This document shows, in pieces, positions 53,472 through 62,749 of a stretch of 64,000 nucleotides of DNA (its first letter is position 1; each line of letters opens with the position of its first letter). The notes beneath the pieces are model-generated. The model was not told the DNA's origin, ran no database searches, and saw nothing but the letters and a program-made list of their open reading frames with translations. The position numbers and the translations under genes are program-made. This DNA comes from Thraustochytrium sp. TN22 (lineage: Eukaryota; Sar; Bigyra; Thraustochytrida; Thraustochytriidae), in contig JABLUY010000162.1 of assembly GCA_013306675.1 (NCBI GenBank), positions 1 to 64,000 of the forward strand. The letters are read 5' to 3'.

Positions 53472-56360
53472 ATGCTCGCGCCCGGGGCGCGCGCCGCCGG
53501 CGGGGCGGACGCCGCGGGGGCGCCGCCGCCCGTGCCGCCCGCCGCCGCCGCCGCTGCGGCCGCCGTTGCCGCTGCTGCGCACGCAGAGCAGCGGCCTTAC
53601 GGGCACCGCGACGACGAGCCCAGGGACGACCACGACGACGGCGAGGAGACCTCGATGCTGGGCGAGCTGAGCGAGGACGATGATGATGACAAGGCAGAGG
53701 TGGACGAGGAGGGAGAGGCCGGCAGCTCTCGGGACCACGACGACCTCGCGCTCTCGCTCCACGATCTGCGACAGCTGCTGGACGAGGAGAATGACGATGA
53801 CGACGATCATCACGAAGAAAGCGGCGCCGACGAGGACGCGGACGGGGATGCTCACGAGCCGGAACGGCCGCAACGGCGCGTGGTCATGACGCGAGCGAGA
53901 AATGGAGAGGATGCTTCCTCGCCCATGTCGACGCCCGGGCCGTATCGTGCCGGCGCGCCCTCACGCCTACCGCCCGCGACGCCGCTCATGGACGTGTCGG
54001 CGTACTCGGACATGAGTGTTGCGCGGCCGCGCATGTTCTTTGTTGACACGCCCGAGTCCGTGCCGCGTGCTAGGCCACCGCCGTCCACGGGCAGGCGCGA
54101 GGAGCTCCATGTGGTGCATGAGTCACTGGTTGCCACAGACGCGCAGGCGCTCGCGGAGGCGCTGGCGCACGTGTCCGGCGTAGCCATGCCCGCCGTGCCT
54201 CCCGCCGCCACCGAGCCGGCCCAGGCTCCTGAGCCGGAGCTGCCGGGGACGAGCACCTTTGTGCGCAGCGAGCTCGACATCACCAAGCTCTTTCCGCCGG
54301 CGGAGCCCGAGGTAGACGTGATGAGCTGCAGCGAGCTCGCAGAGGCACCTGGCGACATGGGCTTTTTCATGAGCGCCGGACCGCCTTCATTGCGGCCCGT
54401 CACGCCTATGCACACATCCTGGGCGCCACCGATGTCGTATGCGGTACCGCCGCCGTTCGCGCCGCAGCCGCCGATGGCGCCGCAGCCACCGTTAGCGCCG
54501 CAACCGCCCTCACTTCCAGCGACGCCACCTCGGGCGGAGACGAGTTCCGCGCCTGCGGATGCGGATGCCAAGCTTCTCTTCGCGCAGGCACAGATCGCTG
54601 CGTTGCAGCGCAAAGTGGAGAGCCTCGAGGAGAATCTGGAGACGGCGCGCGAGGAAGCCGCTGCAGCCGCCGCAAGCGCTGCGGCGGCTGCACCAGGGGA
54701 TACAGCGACCCTCTCGGAGCAGCCCACGACGACGGAGGTTGGCATCCAAGTTGACCTCTCGGGCGGCGAAATCGTCAAACTGGAGTCCAAGTTGCAGGCG
54801 TCTGAGGAGCGCGCGAAGCGGCTGGAGGCCCAGGTTATTCAGCTCGACCGCCAGATGGCCCTTCAGGGCCAGGCAAATGCGCAGGCGAACGCGCAGACGC
54901 AGGCATTCGCGCACGGGAGCGCGGAGCCCGCACGAACTGTCGTCCAGCGCACAGAGGCTGACAAAGACAGGCCTCGGCCACCAACGCTGTCCACGGAGCG
55001 TCCTGCGATTGTGGCGGCAAGTCAGGAGCCGCCACCCGTGCCGCCGCCGCCGCCGCCGCCGCCGCAGATGGTGCCTCAACAACAACACCAGCGTCAGGTG
55101 GAGGCCACTCAAGGGCTGGGATTGCCGCCAAGCCCGCCTGCTGCCATTCCCAGGTGGGCAGATGCCTCGCAGCCTTTGGCGGAGGACAGCCCGCGCATTA
55201 TTCTCGCAAGGGAAGAGGCCGTGGTGAAGCGACTGCAGGAGGAGCGCGCCCGACTCGGGGAGGCGCAGCAACGCATCCGTTGGGCCAGCATGGAGTCCTC
55301 CAAGAGCCTCGAGTTTGCGGTCAACGAGCTTCGCGCCGTAGAGCAGGCGCGTGCACGAGCCGAGGAGCGCGCCTCGCTGCTCGAAGCGCAGGTTGCCCGC
55401 GTGCAGCGAGACATGCACTCGCTCGCAGCCTCGGATGTCCCGTACGAGGGTGCCGGGCGACCTGTGTCCGTGCAGGAATCGGCTCAACCGGAGCCTCGTG
55501 CGGAGCCGCGGGGAGCGGCCTACACGCAGGAGACCCTGTCGCAAGGGGGCATGCCGAGGCCGCAAGCACACGTGCAGGAGTCCCCGCAGAGGCTGGCGTC
55601 CACAGCGCCGCCAGATCCGGAGCGCGCGTCTCACAACAGAGCGCCAGCGTCCGCGTCCGCGTCCGCGCTGTCGTACTCGTCCATTCCGTCAAACTCGTTC
55701 GTGCCGTCAAACTCGCCCGTGCCGCGGCCTAGCACGGCTACGGAAGAGGCACCGGAGCGCATGCGTGAACCGAGCGCTGCCTTGCATCGCATTCCTCCTG
55801 AGAAAAGACAGGATGCTGATGAGATGCCCACACCCCCACGCGTAGACTCTGTGGAAGCGACGTCACCGGACACAAGGCAGCGCATCGACGCCGACGTTGC
55901 AAAGAGGCGGCGCTCGTACGTGAACGAGAGCCACTGGTCATTTTCGGATATGTTCCCCAGCGAGGACGGCGCGGCGCGCAAGTCGGAAGCGGTGGTGCAG
56001 CGGCGGCAGACGGCTGGGCCAGAACAGGCGCGGCCGGAGCACAAGGAGGCAGACCCGGTGGCACCGCGGGGTCGTACGGACTCCACGGAGGACTGGGCAA
56101 GCTCGCGCGCCTCCATGGCGCCTTTCGCCACAGAGGAGTCCTCGCGTGACTTGCGCAATGGCTTCTCGCTGCTGGAGCGCAAGCTAATGATGATCCACAT
56201 GGAGCGCGACAAGCACGAGGCAGACCTCGCCAAACTCGTTAACAAGGGCGTGCGCACGCGCAAGGCGCTGGAGCAAAAGCTCTTTTTGGAGACACGCCTC
56301 AAGGAGCTGCATCAGCAGGCGAGCAACACGCGCTTTGCGCTCAAGCGCCAGCCAAAGTGA
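53472..56360 (+). CDS. Acidic and coiled-coil protein of unknown family
   Basis: A 962-residue protein, mostly disordered. Residues 1-140 carry poly-Ala, poly-Pro and long Asp/Glu runs. A Pro-rich stretch follows (about 320-360, and PPPPPPPP near 520). Coiled coils are visible at about 363-406, 435-466 and 581-650. The most conserved-looking part is the C-terminal helix (about 896-956): LLERKLMMIHMERDKHE then LVNKGVRTRKALEQKL and ETRLKELHQQASN. Such ends occur in centrosomal and ciliary scaffold proteins, but no name is justified. The ATG at 53472 is in a weak context; an alternative lies at 53655. Its last exon segment has a degraded duplicate downstream. Divergent from the M23 gene, 216 bases apart. 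Confidence 0.68.
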   Translation: MLAPGARAAGGADAAGAPPPVPPAAAAAAAAVAAAAHAEQRPYGHRDDEPRDDHDDGEETSMLGELSEDDDDDKAEVDEEGEAGSSRDHDDLALSLHDLRQLLDEENDDDDDHHEESGADEDADGDAHEPERPQRRVVMTRARNGEDASSPMSTPGPYRAGAPSRLPPATPLMDVSAYSDMSVARPRMFFVDTPESVPRARPPPSTGRREELHVVHESLVATDAQALAEALAHVSGVAMPAVPPAATEPAQAPEPELPGTSTFVRSELDITKLFPPAEPEVDVMSCSELAEAPGDMGFFMSAGPPSLRPVTPMHTSWAPPMSYAVPPPFAPQPPMAPQPPLAPQPPSLPATPPRAETSSAPADADAKLLFAQAQIAALQRKVESLEENLETAREEAAAAAASAAAAAPGDTATLSEQPTTTEVGIQVDLSGGEIVKLESKLQASEERAKRLEAQVIQLDRQMALQGQANAQANAQTQAFAHGSAEPARTVVQRTEADKDRPRPPTLSTERPAIVAASQEPPPVPPPPPPPPQMVPQQQHQRQVEATQGLGLPPSPPAAIPRWADASQPLAEDSPRIILAREEAVVKRLQEERARLGEAQQRIRWASMESSKSLEFAVNELRAVEQARARAEERASLLEAQVARVQRDMHSLAASDVPYEGAGRPVSVQESAQPEPRAEPRGAAYTQETLSQGGMPRPQAHVQESPQRLASTAPPDPERASHNRAPASASASALSYSSIPSNSFVPSNSPVPRPSTATEEAPERMREPSAALHRIPPEKRQDADEMPTPPRVDSVEATSPDTRQRIDADVAKRRRSYVNESHWSFSDMFPSEDGAARKSEAVVQRRQTAGPEQARPEHKEADPVAPRGRTDSTEDWASSRASMAPFATEESSRDLRNGFSLLERKLMMIHMERDKHEADLAKLVNKGVRTRKALEQKLFLETRLKELHQQASNTRFALKRQPK

Positions 56361-56824
56361 GATCGGCTTGGCAGCTAAAGGCGGTCTGGAGCAGAAGGTC
56401 TTCTCGGGACAACGGCATACGCTCTTCTTGAAGACACGCGCAAAAGATCACTTCATCAGCAGGCGAGTCTCGCGAGCTCTACGCTCCTTTTAAAACCGCC
56501 GGCCGAAGGGGCGTCGGCTCAGGTGGACTTTCCGCCCTGTGTAATTCAAGTTGTCTGTGGAAAGCCGTATCGAGTCAAGGGCGCACCGAGCGTCAGGCTG
56601 CCTTGAAAGAATGTTTGTTGTGAATTCCAAAAGGGCTCTCTTTTCCAATCTGTGCTGTCCGGGCCATTCGTGCATCACGACGCGCGGGCCCTCTCAACAT
56701 AGGCTACTAACATCAATGCGCGCCCGAACCGATGAGCAAGGGCGGCTTTGGGGGTGCAGGCAAGCATGCGGTGCATGCCTCTGCATTTGTGTCTCTTTTT
56801 CCTCGTCACTCTCACGCGTCGCCA
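56361..56824. other. Convergent intergenic region, coiled-coil protein / AK6
   Basis: 464 bases with a degraded copy of the upstream gene's 3' end at 56390-56495. Otherwise nothing recognisable. Confidence 0.5.
56390..56495 (+). repeat. Degraded duplicate of the coiled-coil gene 3' end
   Basis: Matches 56271-56345 with substitutions and an insert: GAGCAGAAGGTCTT against GAGCAAAAGCTCTT, then GCTCTTCTTGAAGACACGC and CATCAGCAGGCGAG. The shared CATCAGCAGGCGAG lies at 56310 and 56454, an offset of about 144. Coding sense is lost. Confidence 0.75.
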
Positions 56825-57406
56825 TTACTTGGCCTCGCTCTCGTCGCTGCTGGCGGCATTGTTGTTGGCCACCCACGCGCGGGTCCAGGCGGCGATGCGC
56901 GAGACGTTGGACTCGAGGTCCTCGACGGTGTTGCTCTGCAGCACCTGCACAATCTCGTTCGCGTACGACGCCTTGGCCTCCTCCTCGAGCACCTGCATAA
57001 TCTCCGCCTCCACGTTCTCCTGCACCTTGCGCTGCTCGTAGCCACGCTTGACGAGGCGGTCGTAGAGGGTCGTGTTGTCTGTGCGCAGCACGACGACGAG
57101 GTCGAACCAGCGCTCCGGGAAGTAGTCCACCATGGAGTGCGTGTCGACCACCTTGCCGCCAGGCTTGAGCACCTCCTCGAGCGCGTCGCAGACCTTGTCG
57201 TCGTCAAGCACCTGGACCTGGCGCTCCTCGTCGAAGCCGTCGTACAGCTTTTCGCGCTTGGCCAGCTCGTTCACGTCCACGTGCGCCAGCTCCGGCACGG
57301 CCTCCACCAGCGCCGCGCAGTGCGCGCTCTTGCCCGTGCCGGGCGTGCCGGTCACCAGCACGTTCGGCAGCCGCCGCGCCGCGCCCTCCTGCGCCGCCCC
57401 CGACAT
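56825..57406 (-). CDS. AK6: Adenylate kinase 6 (AK6/Fap7/CINAP)
   Basis: A 193-residue P-loop protein of the Fap7 family, a nuclear NMP kinase/ATPase needed for late maturation of the small ribosomal subunit. The P-loop GTPGTGKSA has Lys26. Family blocks follow in order: LAKREKLYDGFDEER, VLDDDKVCDALEEVL, VVDTHSMVDYFPERWFDLVVVLRTD, LVKRGYEQRKVQEN and EEEAKASYANEIVQVLQSN. Length and order match the human and yeast proteins, with an added acidic Ser-rich end (NNNAASSDESEAK). The frame is open upstream to 57841 but the ATG at 57406 begins the family region directly and has a GGC tract just before it. It is divergent from the Rab gene and groups functionally with DDX10. Confidence 0.95.
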   Translation of the reverse strand: MSGAAQEGAARRLPNVLVTGTPGTGKSAHCAALVEAVPELAHVDVNELAKREKLYDGFDEERQVQVLDDDKVCDALEEVLKPGGKVVDTHSMVDYFPERWFDLVVVLRTDNTTLYDRLVKRGYEQRKVQENVEAEIMQVLEEEAKASYANEIVQVLQSNTVEDLESNVSRIAAWTRAWVANNNAASSDESEAK

Positions 57407-58251
57407 CGCGCGCCGCCGCCGCCGCCGCTCTCCGACGCCTCCGACTCGACTCGGCTCGACTCGGGCTCCGCCACGGACTCCGCCACTGGTTCTGCGTGCT
57501 CCTCGACCCCGTAAAAACCCGCAACAAGCCGCGTCGTGCACGACTTTGCGATTCTCACGAATACGAATGACATGCGAGCCTTCAACCGGTTGTCCGAGCT
57601 TCGAGTTCATGATGTCGTCTTCAATCATTTGTGGCATCCATCCATGTACCCCTCCCGCGTCGGAGTCACGCTGGCCGACTCGACTGGCGGCAGAAAATGG
57701 CGAGCGAGGTGATTTTGCGGGCTGGGCGACATTGCCAGTGAGCGAGGAGGAGCTGAGAAAAACGAATTGTGTATCGTGGCCGCGCGGCGGCGACTTCGCA
57801 CATGTTCGATGATTTGACTTCGTACACATTTGGCGCACCACAAGCCGAAGGCAATGCAGGCTGCGACTATCGTGATAGTATCGTCAAACCTGCTGGCTGG
57901 CAGAACTGCGCCCTGCCACCAGCGCGTGCCAGAGCTTGTCGAAGTCCTCCACGCAGGCCCGTCCACCGTCGCTCGCGCCTTGACGTCGGCCTGCCGGCAG
58001 TGAGCGTAGTCTCGCCGGCCAGCGGCTGCGCGGCGCAGCTCCGCCCGAAGTTTTCAAGGAACCCGCCGGCCTGGGTGGGCCTGGTGGTCGACGACGCGAG
58101 GCGCGGCTTCCTGGCCTCGCTAGCTAGCTAGCTAGCTACTAGCTCGCTCGCGAGCGGCCAGAGCGCAGACCCGGAGGCGGCCGGGCGCTCGCCGCGGGCG
58201 CGGGCGCGGACCCAGACGCGGGCGAGGACGCGGAGGCGGGCGCGACGCGCG
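57407..58251. other. Divergent intergenic region, AK6 / Rab32-like
   Basis: 845 bases. It contains a GCC tract at 57412-57428 (GGC for AK6, ending five bases from its ATG), CGACT/CGGCT pentamers at 57443-57470 and CTAGCTAG at 58119-58142, 110 bases before the Rab ATG. No further gene is supported. Confidence 0.5.
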
Positions 58252-58890
58252 ATGGAGCGCGAACGCGTGGTCAAGGTGGTGGTGCTGGGCGAGCCGGCGA
58301 CGGGCAAGACGGCAGTCATCAAGCGGTTCACGCACGACCTGTTCTCCGCGCAGCACCGGACGACGGTGGGCTGCGACTTCGCGCTCAAGCAGGTGACGGT
58401 CCCGGGGGTCGGGCCGGTCGGCCTGCAGCTCTGGGACGTGGCGGGCCAGGACCGGTTCAAAACGCTGCAGCGCGTGTACTTTCGCGAGGCGCTGGGCGCG
58501 CTGCTGGTCTACGACGCGGCGCGGCCCGACACGCTCGAGGCGCTGCTCGAGTGGAAGGCCGAGCTGGACGACCGCGCGCACCTGCCCAACCACAAGCCGC
58601 TGCCGGTGGTGATCTTGGGCAACAAGGCCGACCTGGAGGCCGCCTCGTACGACGCGGAGGCGCTCACGGCGTTTTGCTCCGAGCACGACATCGCGGTGGG
58701 CTGGTTCAAGACGTCTGCCAAGACGGGCGAGGGCGTGGAGGCCGCCATCATGGAGCTCCTCAAGTTTATCTGCAGCCACCAGGATATCCTGGATGCCGTG
58801 GACCTCGCGGACGAGAACAGCGCAGCGCTCAATGCTGAGTTGCACACTGGCGGCCTTGCCGAGGATGCGGCTGGGGCCTGCTCCTGCTGA
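58252..58890 (+). CDS. RAB32: Rab32/38-like small GTPase
   Basis: A 212-residue Rab GTPase. The P-loop is GEPATGKTA (Lys19), the switch I region has TTVGCDFALKQV, switch II has WDVAGQDRFKTLQRVYF with Gln66, then GNKADL and TSAKTGEG. The end GACSC carries two cysteines for geranylgeranylation. The CDFAL and VYFREALGALLVYDAARPDT blocks and WKAELDDRAHLPN are characteristic of Rab32/38, which controls traffic to lysosome-related organelles and mitochondrial contacts. The P-loop uses Pro-Ala-Thr where Rab32 proteins usually have Val-Gly, which may affect nucleotide handling. Convergent with DDX10, 144 bases apart. Confidence 0.9.
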   Translation: MERERVVKVVVLGEPATGKTAVIKRFTHDLFSAQHRTTVGCDFALKQVTVPGVGPVGLQLWDVAGQDRFKTLQRVYFREALGALLVYDAARPDTLEALLEWKAELDDRAHLPNHKPLPVVILGNKADLEAASYDAEALTAFCSEHDIAVGWFKTSAKTGEGVEAAIMELLKFICSHQDILDAVDLADENSAALNAELHTGGLAEDAAGACSC

Positions 58891-59034
58891 CACTGCCAGT
58901 GGCTCTCGCCCATACAAACAAACGCACAGAAAACACAGAACACACAGACGCACTACCCATCTCTCCCTGTCGCACCCACTCTCTTTTGCTCCTTTCCTGC
59001 TTTCTGCGTCCTACCTACTACGGTTCGATTACAG

Positions 59035-61836
59035 TCAATGCGCGCCGGCCTGCTGCTGGATGAGCGCCAATGCCGCCTGCTCCATATCCTGCACGCTTGA
59101 GACCTTGGCCCTCTTGGCTGGCCGCCGCACGGCCTCCTCCTGCTCGCTGTCATCATCATCGCTCTGCTCCTGGCCCTGCTCGCTGTCATTGTCACTGCCG
59201 TCCTCGTCGCCAGACGCGCCAGCCAGAAAAGCCATGGGGCCTTCGCCATCTTCATCGCCGCGCTCTCCGGCGCGCAGCTTGAGCTTCCGCGCGAGGCGAA
59301 TCTCGCGCAGGCGTGCGCGGTCTGCACTCTTGTCCACCACGTCCTCCGAGGCCAACTTGTGGGCAATGCGATCCAAGTAAGCCTGGCGCTCCTTGGCGCT
59401 GACGCGCACGGCGCCGTCGTCCTCCGCATCCCGGTCCTCGTCGGCCCCGCTGTCATTGGCAATCTCGTCCGCGAGACGTGCAAAGGGATCGACTTCTTCG
59501 CCCTCCTCGTCGAAGACCGTGTGTTTAGGCTTGAGGCGGCCCTTGGCGGTGCCGGTTGCGCGGTCGATGCGCAGCCTGCGCAGCTGCTTACGGCTTGGGA
59601 GTTGTGAAACGTCCACCAGAGGCTCCTCCTCCTCCTCCTCCTCCTTCTTCTTCTTCTTGTCCTGGTCGTCCTCCTCGGCAGCCTCGTCGGCAATGGGCGC
59701 CTGCGTGCCGCGCAGCACGAGGCCGTCGTCTGAATCGTCGTCCGAGTCGGAGTCATCGTTCGCGAGTCGACGTGCGTGCTGCGACTGCGAAACCGGGTCG
59801 CTCGCCTTGAGCGCGAGCAGACGCTCATACTTGGTCTTCTTTTCCTTGGCCGCCCTGCCGGAGCGCAGGCGGTGGAGCAGCTTCAGCACATCATCGTCGT
59901 CTGCGTCGTCCTCGCCGGACGGGACAAGCCCCTCCGCGTCCATGGCCGCATCCAAGTCGACCAGCGCCTCCAGCTTGGCGAGCGCACGCGAGGAGCTCTT
60001 CTGCTTGCGCAGCTCCTTGCGGCCCTCGTCGCCACCAGCGCCCGTGAGCTTGATGCGCGGCGTCGTACCCAGCCCAAGCGACTGCGCGTAGGCGCCCATG
60101 GGCAGCTTGGACCAATCGAAGACGGTCCGGTCGCTCTGCAAAAAGACAGATCGCAGGTACGACTTGAAGGCCTTCTGCGCAGCCAGGCGGAGCTCCGGGT
60201 CCTTGGCCACCTCGGCCGCCAGCTTCTTGGTCACGTCCTGCTGCTTGCTGGGGTTCAGCTTCTTCTCCACAATGGGAACCTTGGCGCCGCGCAGGCGCTC
60301 CACCATGGTCGGCGCCTCGTTGGGCAGCAGCAACAGCAGCGAGTTGCCGCGGCTCTTGAAGCGCGCCGTACGGCCCACGCGGTGAATATAAGAGGCCACG
60401 TCCTCCGGACAGTCCACCTGGACGACCCAGTCAACGTTGGGGAAGTCCAGGCCACGCGCGGCAATGTCCGTGGCGAAGAGTACGGCAGCAGGCTTCTTCA
60501 CGAAGTTGTTGTAAATGTGTATGCGACGCTGCTGCTTGACGCGGCCGTGGATGCACATGAGCGGAACGCCGGGCCGCAGCTTGCGAAAGACGGCGTCCGC
60601 GTATTGCACCTGACGGCAGCTCGAGAAGAAGACGATCACCTTGGACTTGAGGTGGCTGCGGATGAACGAGTACAGCACGTCCATCTTCTCCGGCAACTGG
60701 CATACCGCGTACGCCTGCGCCAGGTTTGCCGGCGTCGGCGCGCGCCCACGGTCGTTGCGCAGGCCACCCTCTGCGACCATCTCCACGGCCCTGGGAACCG
60801 CGGCCTTGGCCTTGGCCTGGTCCTTGCCCTCGCTCTCGCTCCCCTTCTTGCCATTGTCGACGTCCCCGGGCTGCCCCTGGGGCATGGACTCCGTCAGCGT
60901 GAGCACCGACACGTACTCGGGCTTGCGCAGCGAGAGACGCGCCAGCGCCTTGACAGACTTGGTCTGCGTCGCGGAGAAGAGCATGGTCTGCCGTGACCGC
61001 GGCAGGTACTCCATGATGCGCGTCAGCTGCGTCTTGAAGCCCAGGTCCAGCAGGCGGTCCGCCTCGTCCAAAATGAGCATCTGGACCTGGTCCGGGTTCA
61101 TGCCCGGTGTCTGCTCCAGGTGCTGCAGCAGGCGGCCCGGCGTGCAGATGACCACGGCCATTTGGTGCACGTGCTGCTGCTCGCGCAGAAAGTTGCTGCC
61201 CCCCATCACAAGGCCCACCGGGTACTCGTGGCGGTAGCCCACGACGCGCAGGACCTCGTAGATTTGCAGCGCGAGCTCGCGCGTGGGTGAGATGACCACT
61301 GCGCCGAGGCCCAGGCCGGGTGACCAGCCCAGCCGGAACAGGCGCTCCAGCATGGGCACCAGGAACGCGAGCGTCTTGCCCGAGCCCGTGCGTGCGGCGC
61401 CCAGAACGTCGCGGCCCACCAGCGCGTGCGGGATGGCCAGCTGCTGGATCTTGGTCAGCCTCAGGAAGTTGCCGCGCTCCAGGCCGCTGCGCGTCAGCCC
61501 CGACAGCGGCAGGTCGTCGAAGGTCTTGGCCACCTTGCCATCCTTGCGAAAGAGCGCGCCGGCCGGCGGCGCCTCCTCCGCGGCGCGCGCCTCGAGCTCC
61601 TCCGCCTCTTGCGCGCGCCTCACCACGCTGTTGGGCCCGGGCTCGCCGCTGCGCCTGCGCTCCTTCTTCCTCCCCTCGCTGCGCGCCTGCCGGCCTGCGC
61701 CATCGCGCCGCCTCTCCAGCGCCTCCTCCTCCTCCAGCTCCCGCCGCAGCTCCGCGCGCAGCGCCTCCGCGTCCTCCTCGCCGCTCCCCGCCGCGCTCGC
61801 CTCGCCCTCGAGCGTGCGGAACGCGCGCCGCCCCAT
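59035..61836 (-). CDS. DDX10: DDX10/Dbp4-type DEAD-box RNA helicase
   Basis: A 933-residue nucleolar helicase needed for U3/U14 snoRNP function in early small-subunit rRNA processing. Motifs are complete: AARTGSGKT (Lys154), PTRELALQI, TPGRLLQHL, DEAD at 257-260, SATQTKSVK, FFSSCRQVQ, ATDIAARGLDFP and HRVGRTARF. Blocks such as IPHALVGRDVLGAA, LPEKMDVLYSFIRSHLKSK and VDWVVQVDCPEDV are those of Dbp4/DDX10 rather than other DEAD proteins. The conserved region ends near residue 560. The last 350 residues are acidic and basic disordered sequence with Lys/Glu runs, as in the family. The frame is open upstream but the ATG at 61836 is preferred; the CCG tract lies upstream. Confidence 0.94.
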   Translation of the reverse strand: MGRRAFRTLEGEASAAGSGEEDAEALRAELRRELEEEEALERRRDGAGRQARSEGRKKERRRSGEPGPNSVVRRAQEAEELEARAAEEAPPAGALFRKDGKVAKTFDDLPLSGLTRSGLERGNFLRLTKIQQLAIPHALVGRDVLGAARTGSGKTLAFLVPMLERLFRLGWSPGLGLGAVVISPTRELALQIYEVLRVVGYRHEYPVGLVMGGSNFLREQQHVHQMAVVICTPGRLLQHLEQTPGMNPDQVQMLILDEADRLLDLGFKTQLTRIMEYLPRSRQTMLFSATQTKSVKALARLSLRKPEYVSVLTLTESMPQGQPGDVDNGKKGSESEGKDQAKAKAAVPRAVEMVAEGGLRNDRGRAPTPANLAQAYAVCQLPEKMDVLYSFIRSHLKSKVIVFFSSCRQVQYADAVFRKLRPGVPLMCIHGRVKQQRRIHIYNNFVKKPAAVLFATDIAARGLDFPNVDWVVQVDCPEDVASYIHRVGRTARFKSRGNSLLLLLPNEAPTMVERLRGAKVPIVEKKLNPSKQQDVTKKLAAEVAKDPELRLAAQKAFKSYLRSVFLQSDRTVFDWSKLPMGAYAQSLGLGTTPRIKLTGAGGDEGRKELRKQKSSSRALAKLEALVDLDAAMDAEGLVPSGEDDADDDDVLKLLHRLRSGRAAKEKKTKYERLLALKASDPVSQSQHARRLANDDSDSDDDSDDGLVLRGTQAPIADEAAEEDDQDKKKKKEEEEEEEPLVDVSQLPSRKQLRRLRIDRATGTAKGRLKPKHTVFDEEGEEVDPFARLADEIANDSGADEDRDAEDDGAVRVSAKERQAYLDRIAHKLASEDVVDKSADRARLREIRLARKLKLRAGERGDEDGEGPMAFLAGASGDEDGSDNDSEQGQEQSDDDDSEQEEAVRRPAKRAKVSSVQDMEQAALALIQQQAGAH

Positions 61837-61917
61837 GCCGCCCCGCCGCCTCGCGCCGCGCCGCCGCCGCCCGCGCGGGTCGCCGCCGGGCGCCCGGGCC
61901 CGCGCCGCCGCCGGAGC

Positions 61918-61920
<3 letters not shown>

Positions 61921-61956
<36 letters not shown>
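61921..61956 (-). repeat. (CCG)12 triplet tract
   Basis: Twelve units, GGC on the DDX10 strand, starting 85 bases upstream of its ATG. Confidence 0.9.
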
Positions 61957-61957
<1 letters not shown>

Positions 61958-62193
61958 GCTCGCCGCCGCCGCGCGCGCGAGCTCGCCGCGACCCGGTTCT
62001 GCGCGAATGGCGCGCGTGGGCCAGCCACGCTTGGGCCGCTTTCCGCGCGCTTGGGCCGCTTCGCGCCGCCGTGCACGACTTCGGAACGGGCCCAACGGGT
62101 CGATGGGCCGCTTCGAGCGGCGCTGCTTTCCTGGCCTCCAGGCAGTGCGTCAACGGTCTGCTCCGCGGACTCGGGCTCGGGCGCGGCGCCCTT

Positions 62194-62218
62194 GGCGGCG
62201 GCGGCGGCGGCGGCGGCG
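62194..62218 (+). repeat. (GGC)8 triplet tract
   Basis: Eight units on the LC8 strand, ending about 100 bases before its ATG. Confidence 0.88.
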
Positions 62219-62318
62219 AGGGAGAGCGAGAGGGCGAGAGCGGGGCGCCGGTCTCCCACGGGACCGCCCGGGCGCCTGCTGGGAGCTGCGTGCGCCCCGG
62301 GCCGAGGGGAGAGCGAGG

Positions 62319-62585
62319 ATGACGGCGACGTGCGTGGTCAAGGAGCAGCGCATGGAGAAGGGCATGCTGGACGAGCTGGTGTTTCACGCCACGGAGGCAA
62401 TGGCGGTGGAGATGAACTATACGGACATTGCGTCGTATATCAAGAAGCATATGACGGCGTCGTACACGGGCGTATGGCACGTTGTGGTGGGCCGCAACTT
62501 CTGCGGCTCCTTCACGCACCAGCAGGACAACGCGGCCTACCTATACTTTGGCCAGACCGGTATCCTCTGCTTCAGGACAGTCTGA
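62319..62585 (+). CDS. DYNLL1: Dynein light chain LC8
   Basis: An 88-residue protein (LC8 is usually 89), a dimeric hub found in axonemal and cytoplasmic dynein and in radial spokes. The C-terminal half has the family block WHVVVGRNFCGSFTHQ followed by YLYFGQTGILCFRTV, including the beta-strand that binds partner peptides. The N-terminal half VVKEQRMEKGMLDEL and the helix VFHATEAMAVEMNYTDIASY are more divergent than in animals. ATG 62319 is in an AGGATGA context. Divergent from DDX10 and convergent with the next gene. Confidence 0.93.
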   Translation: MTATCVVKEQRMEKGMLDELVFHATEAMAVEMNYTDIASYIKKHMTASYTGVWHVVVGRNFCGSFTHQQDNAAYLYFGQTGILCFRTV

Positions 62586-62749
62586 GCAGGGGGGAAGGGG
62601 CTGAAGAACATGTCTGATGCGAAGCTGAGATCATACAGAAAAAAAATATAAAACTGTAGTCTACCAACCGCCACCATGCTACCGCAGAACGCGTACCCCA
62701 CCTACCAAACCATACCAAGTACTAGGCTTGCTTGAGGCGTTGGCGAGCG

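Larger units (their letters stand above)
61837..62318. other. Divergent intergenic region, DDX10 / LC8
   Basis: 482 bases with two triplet tracts, each GGC on the strand of the nearest gene. Probably shared promoter and two leaders. Confidence 0.5.
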
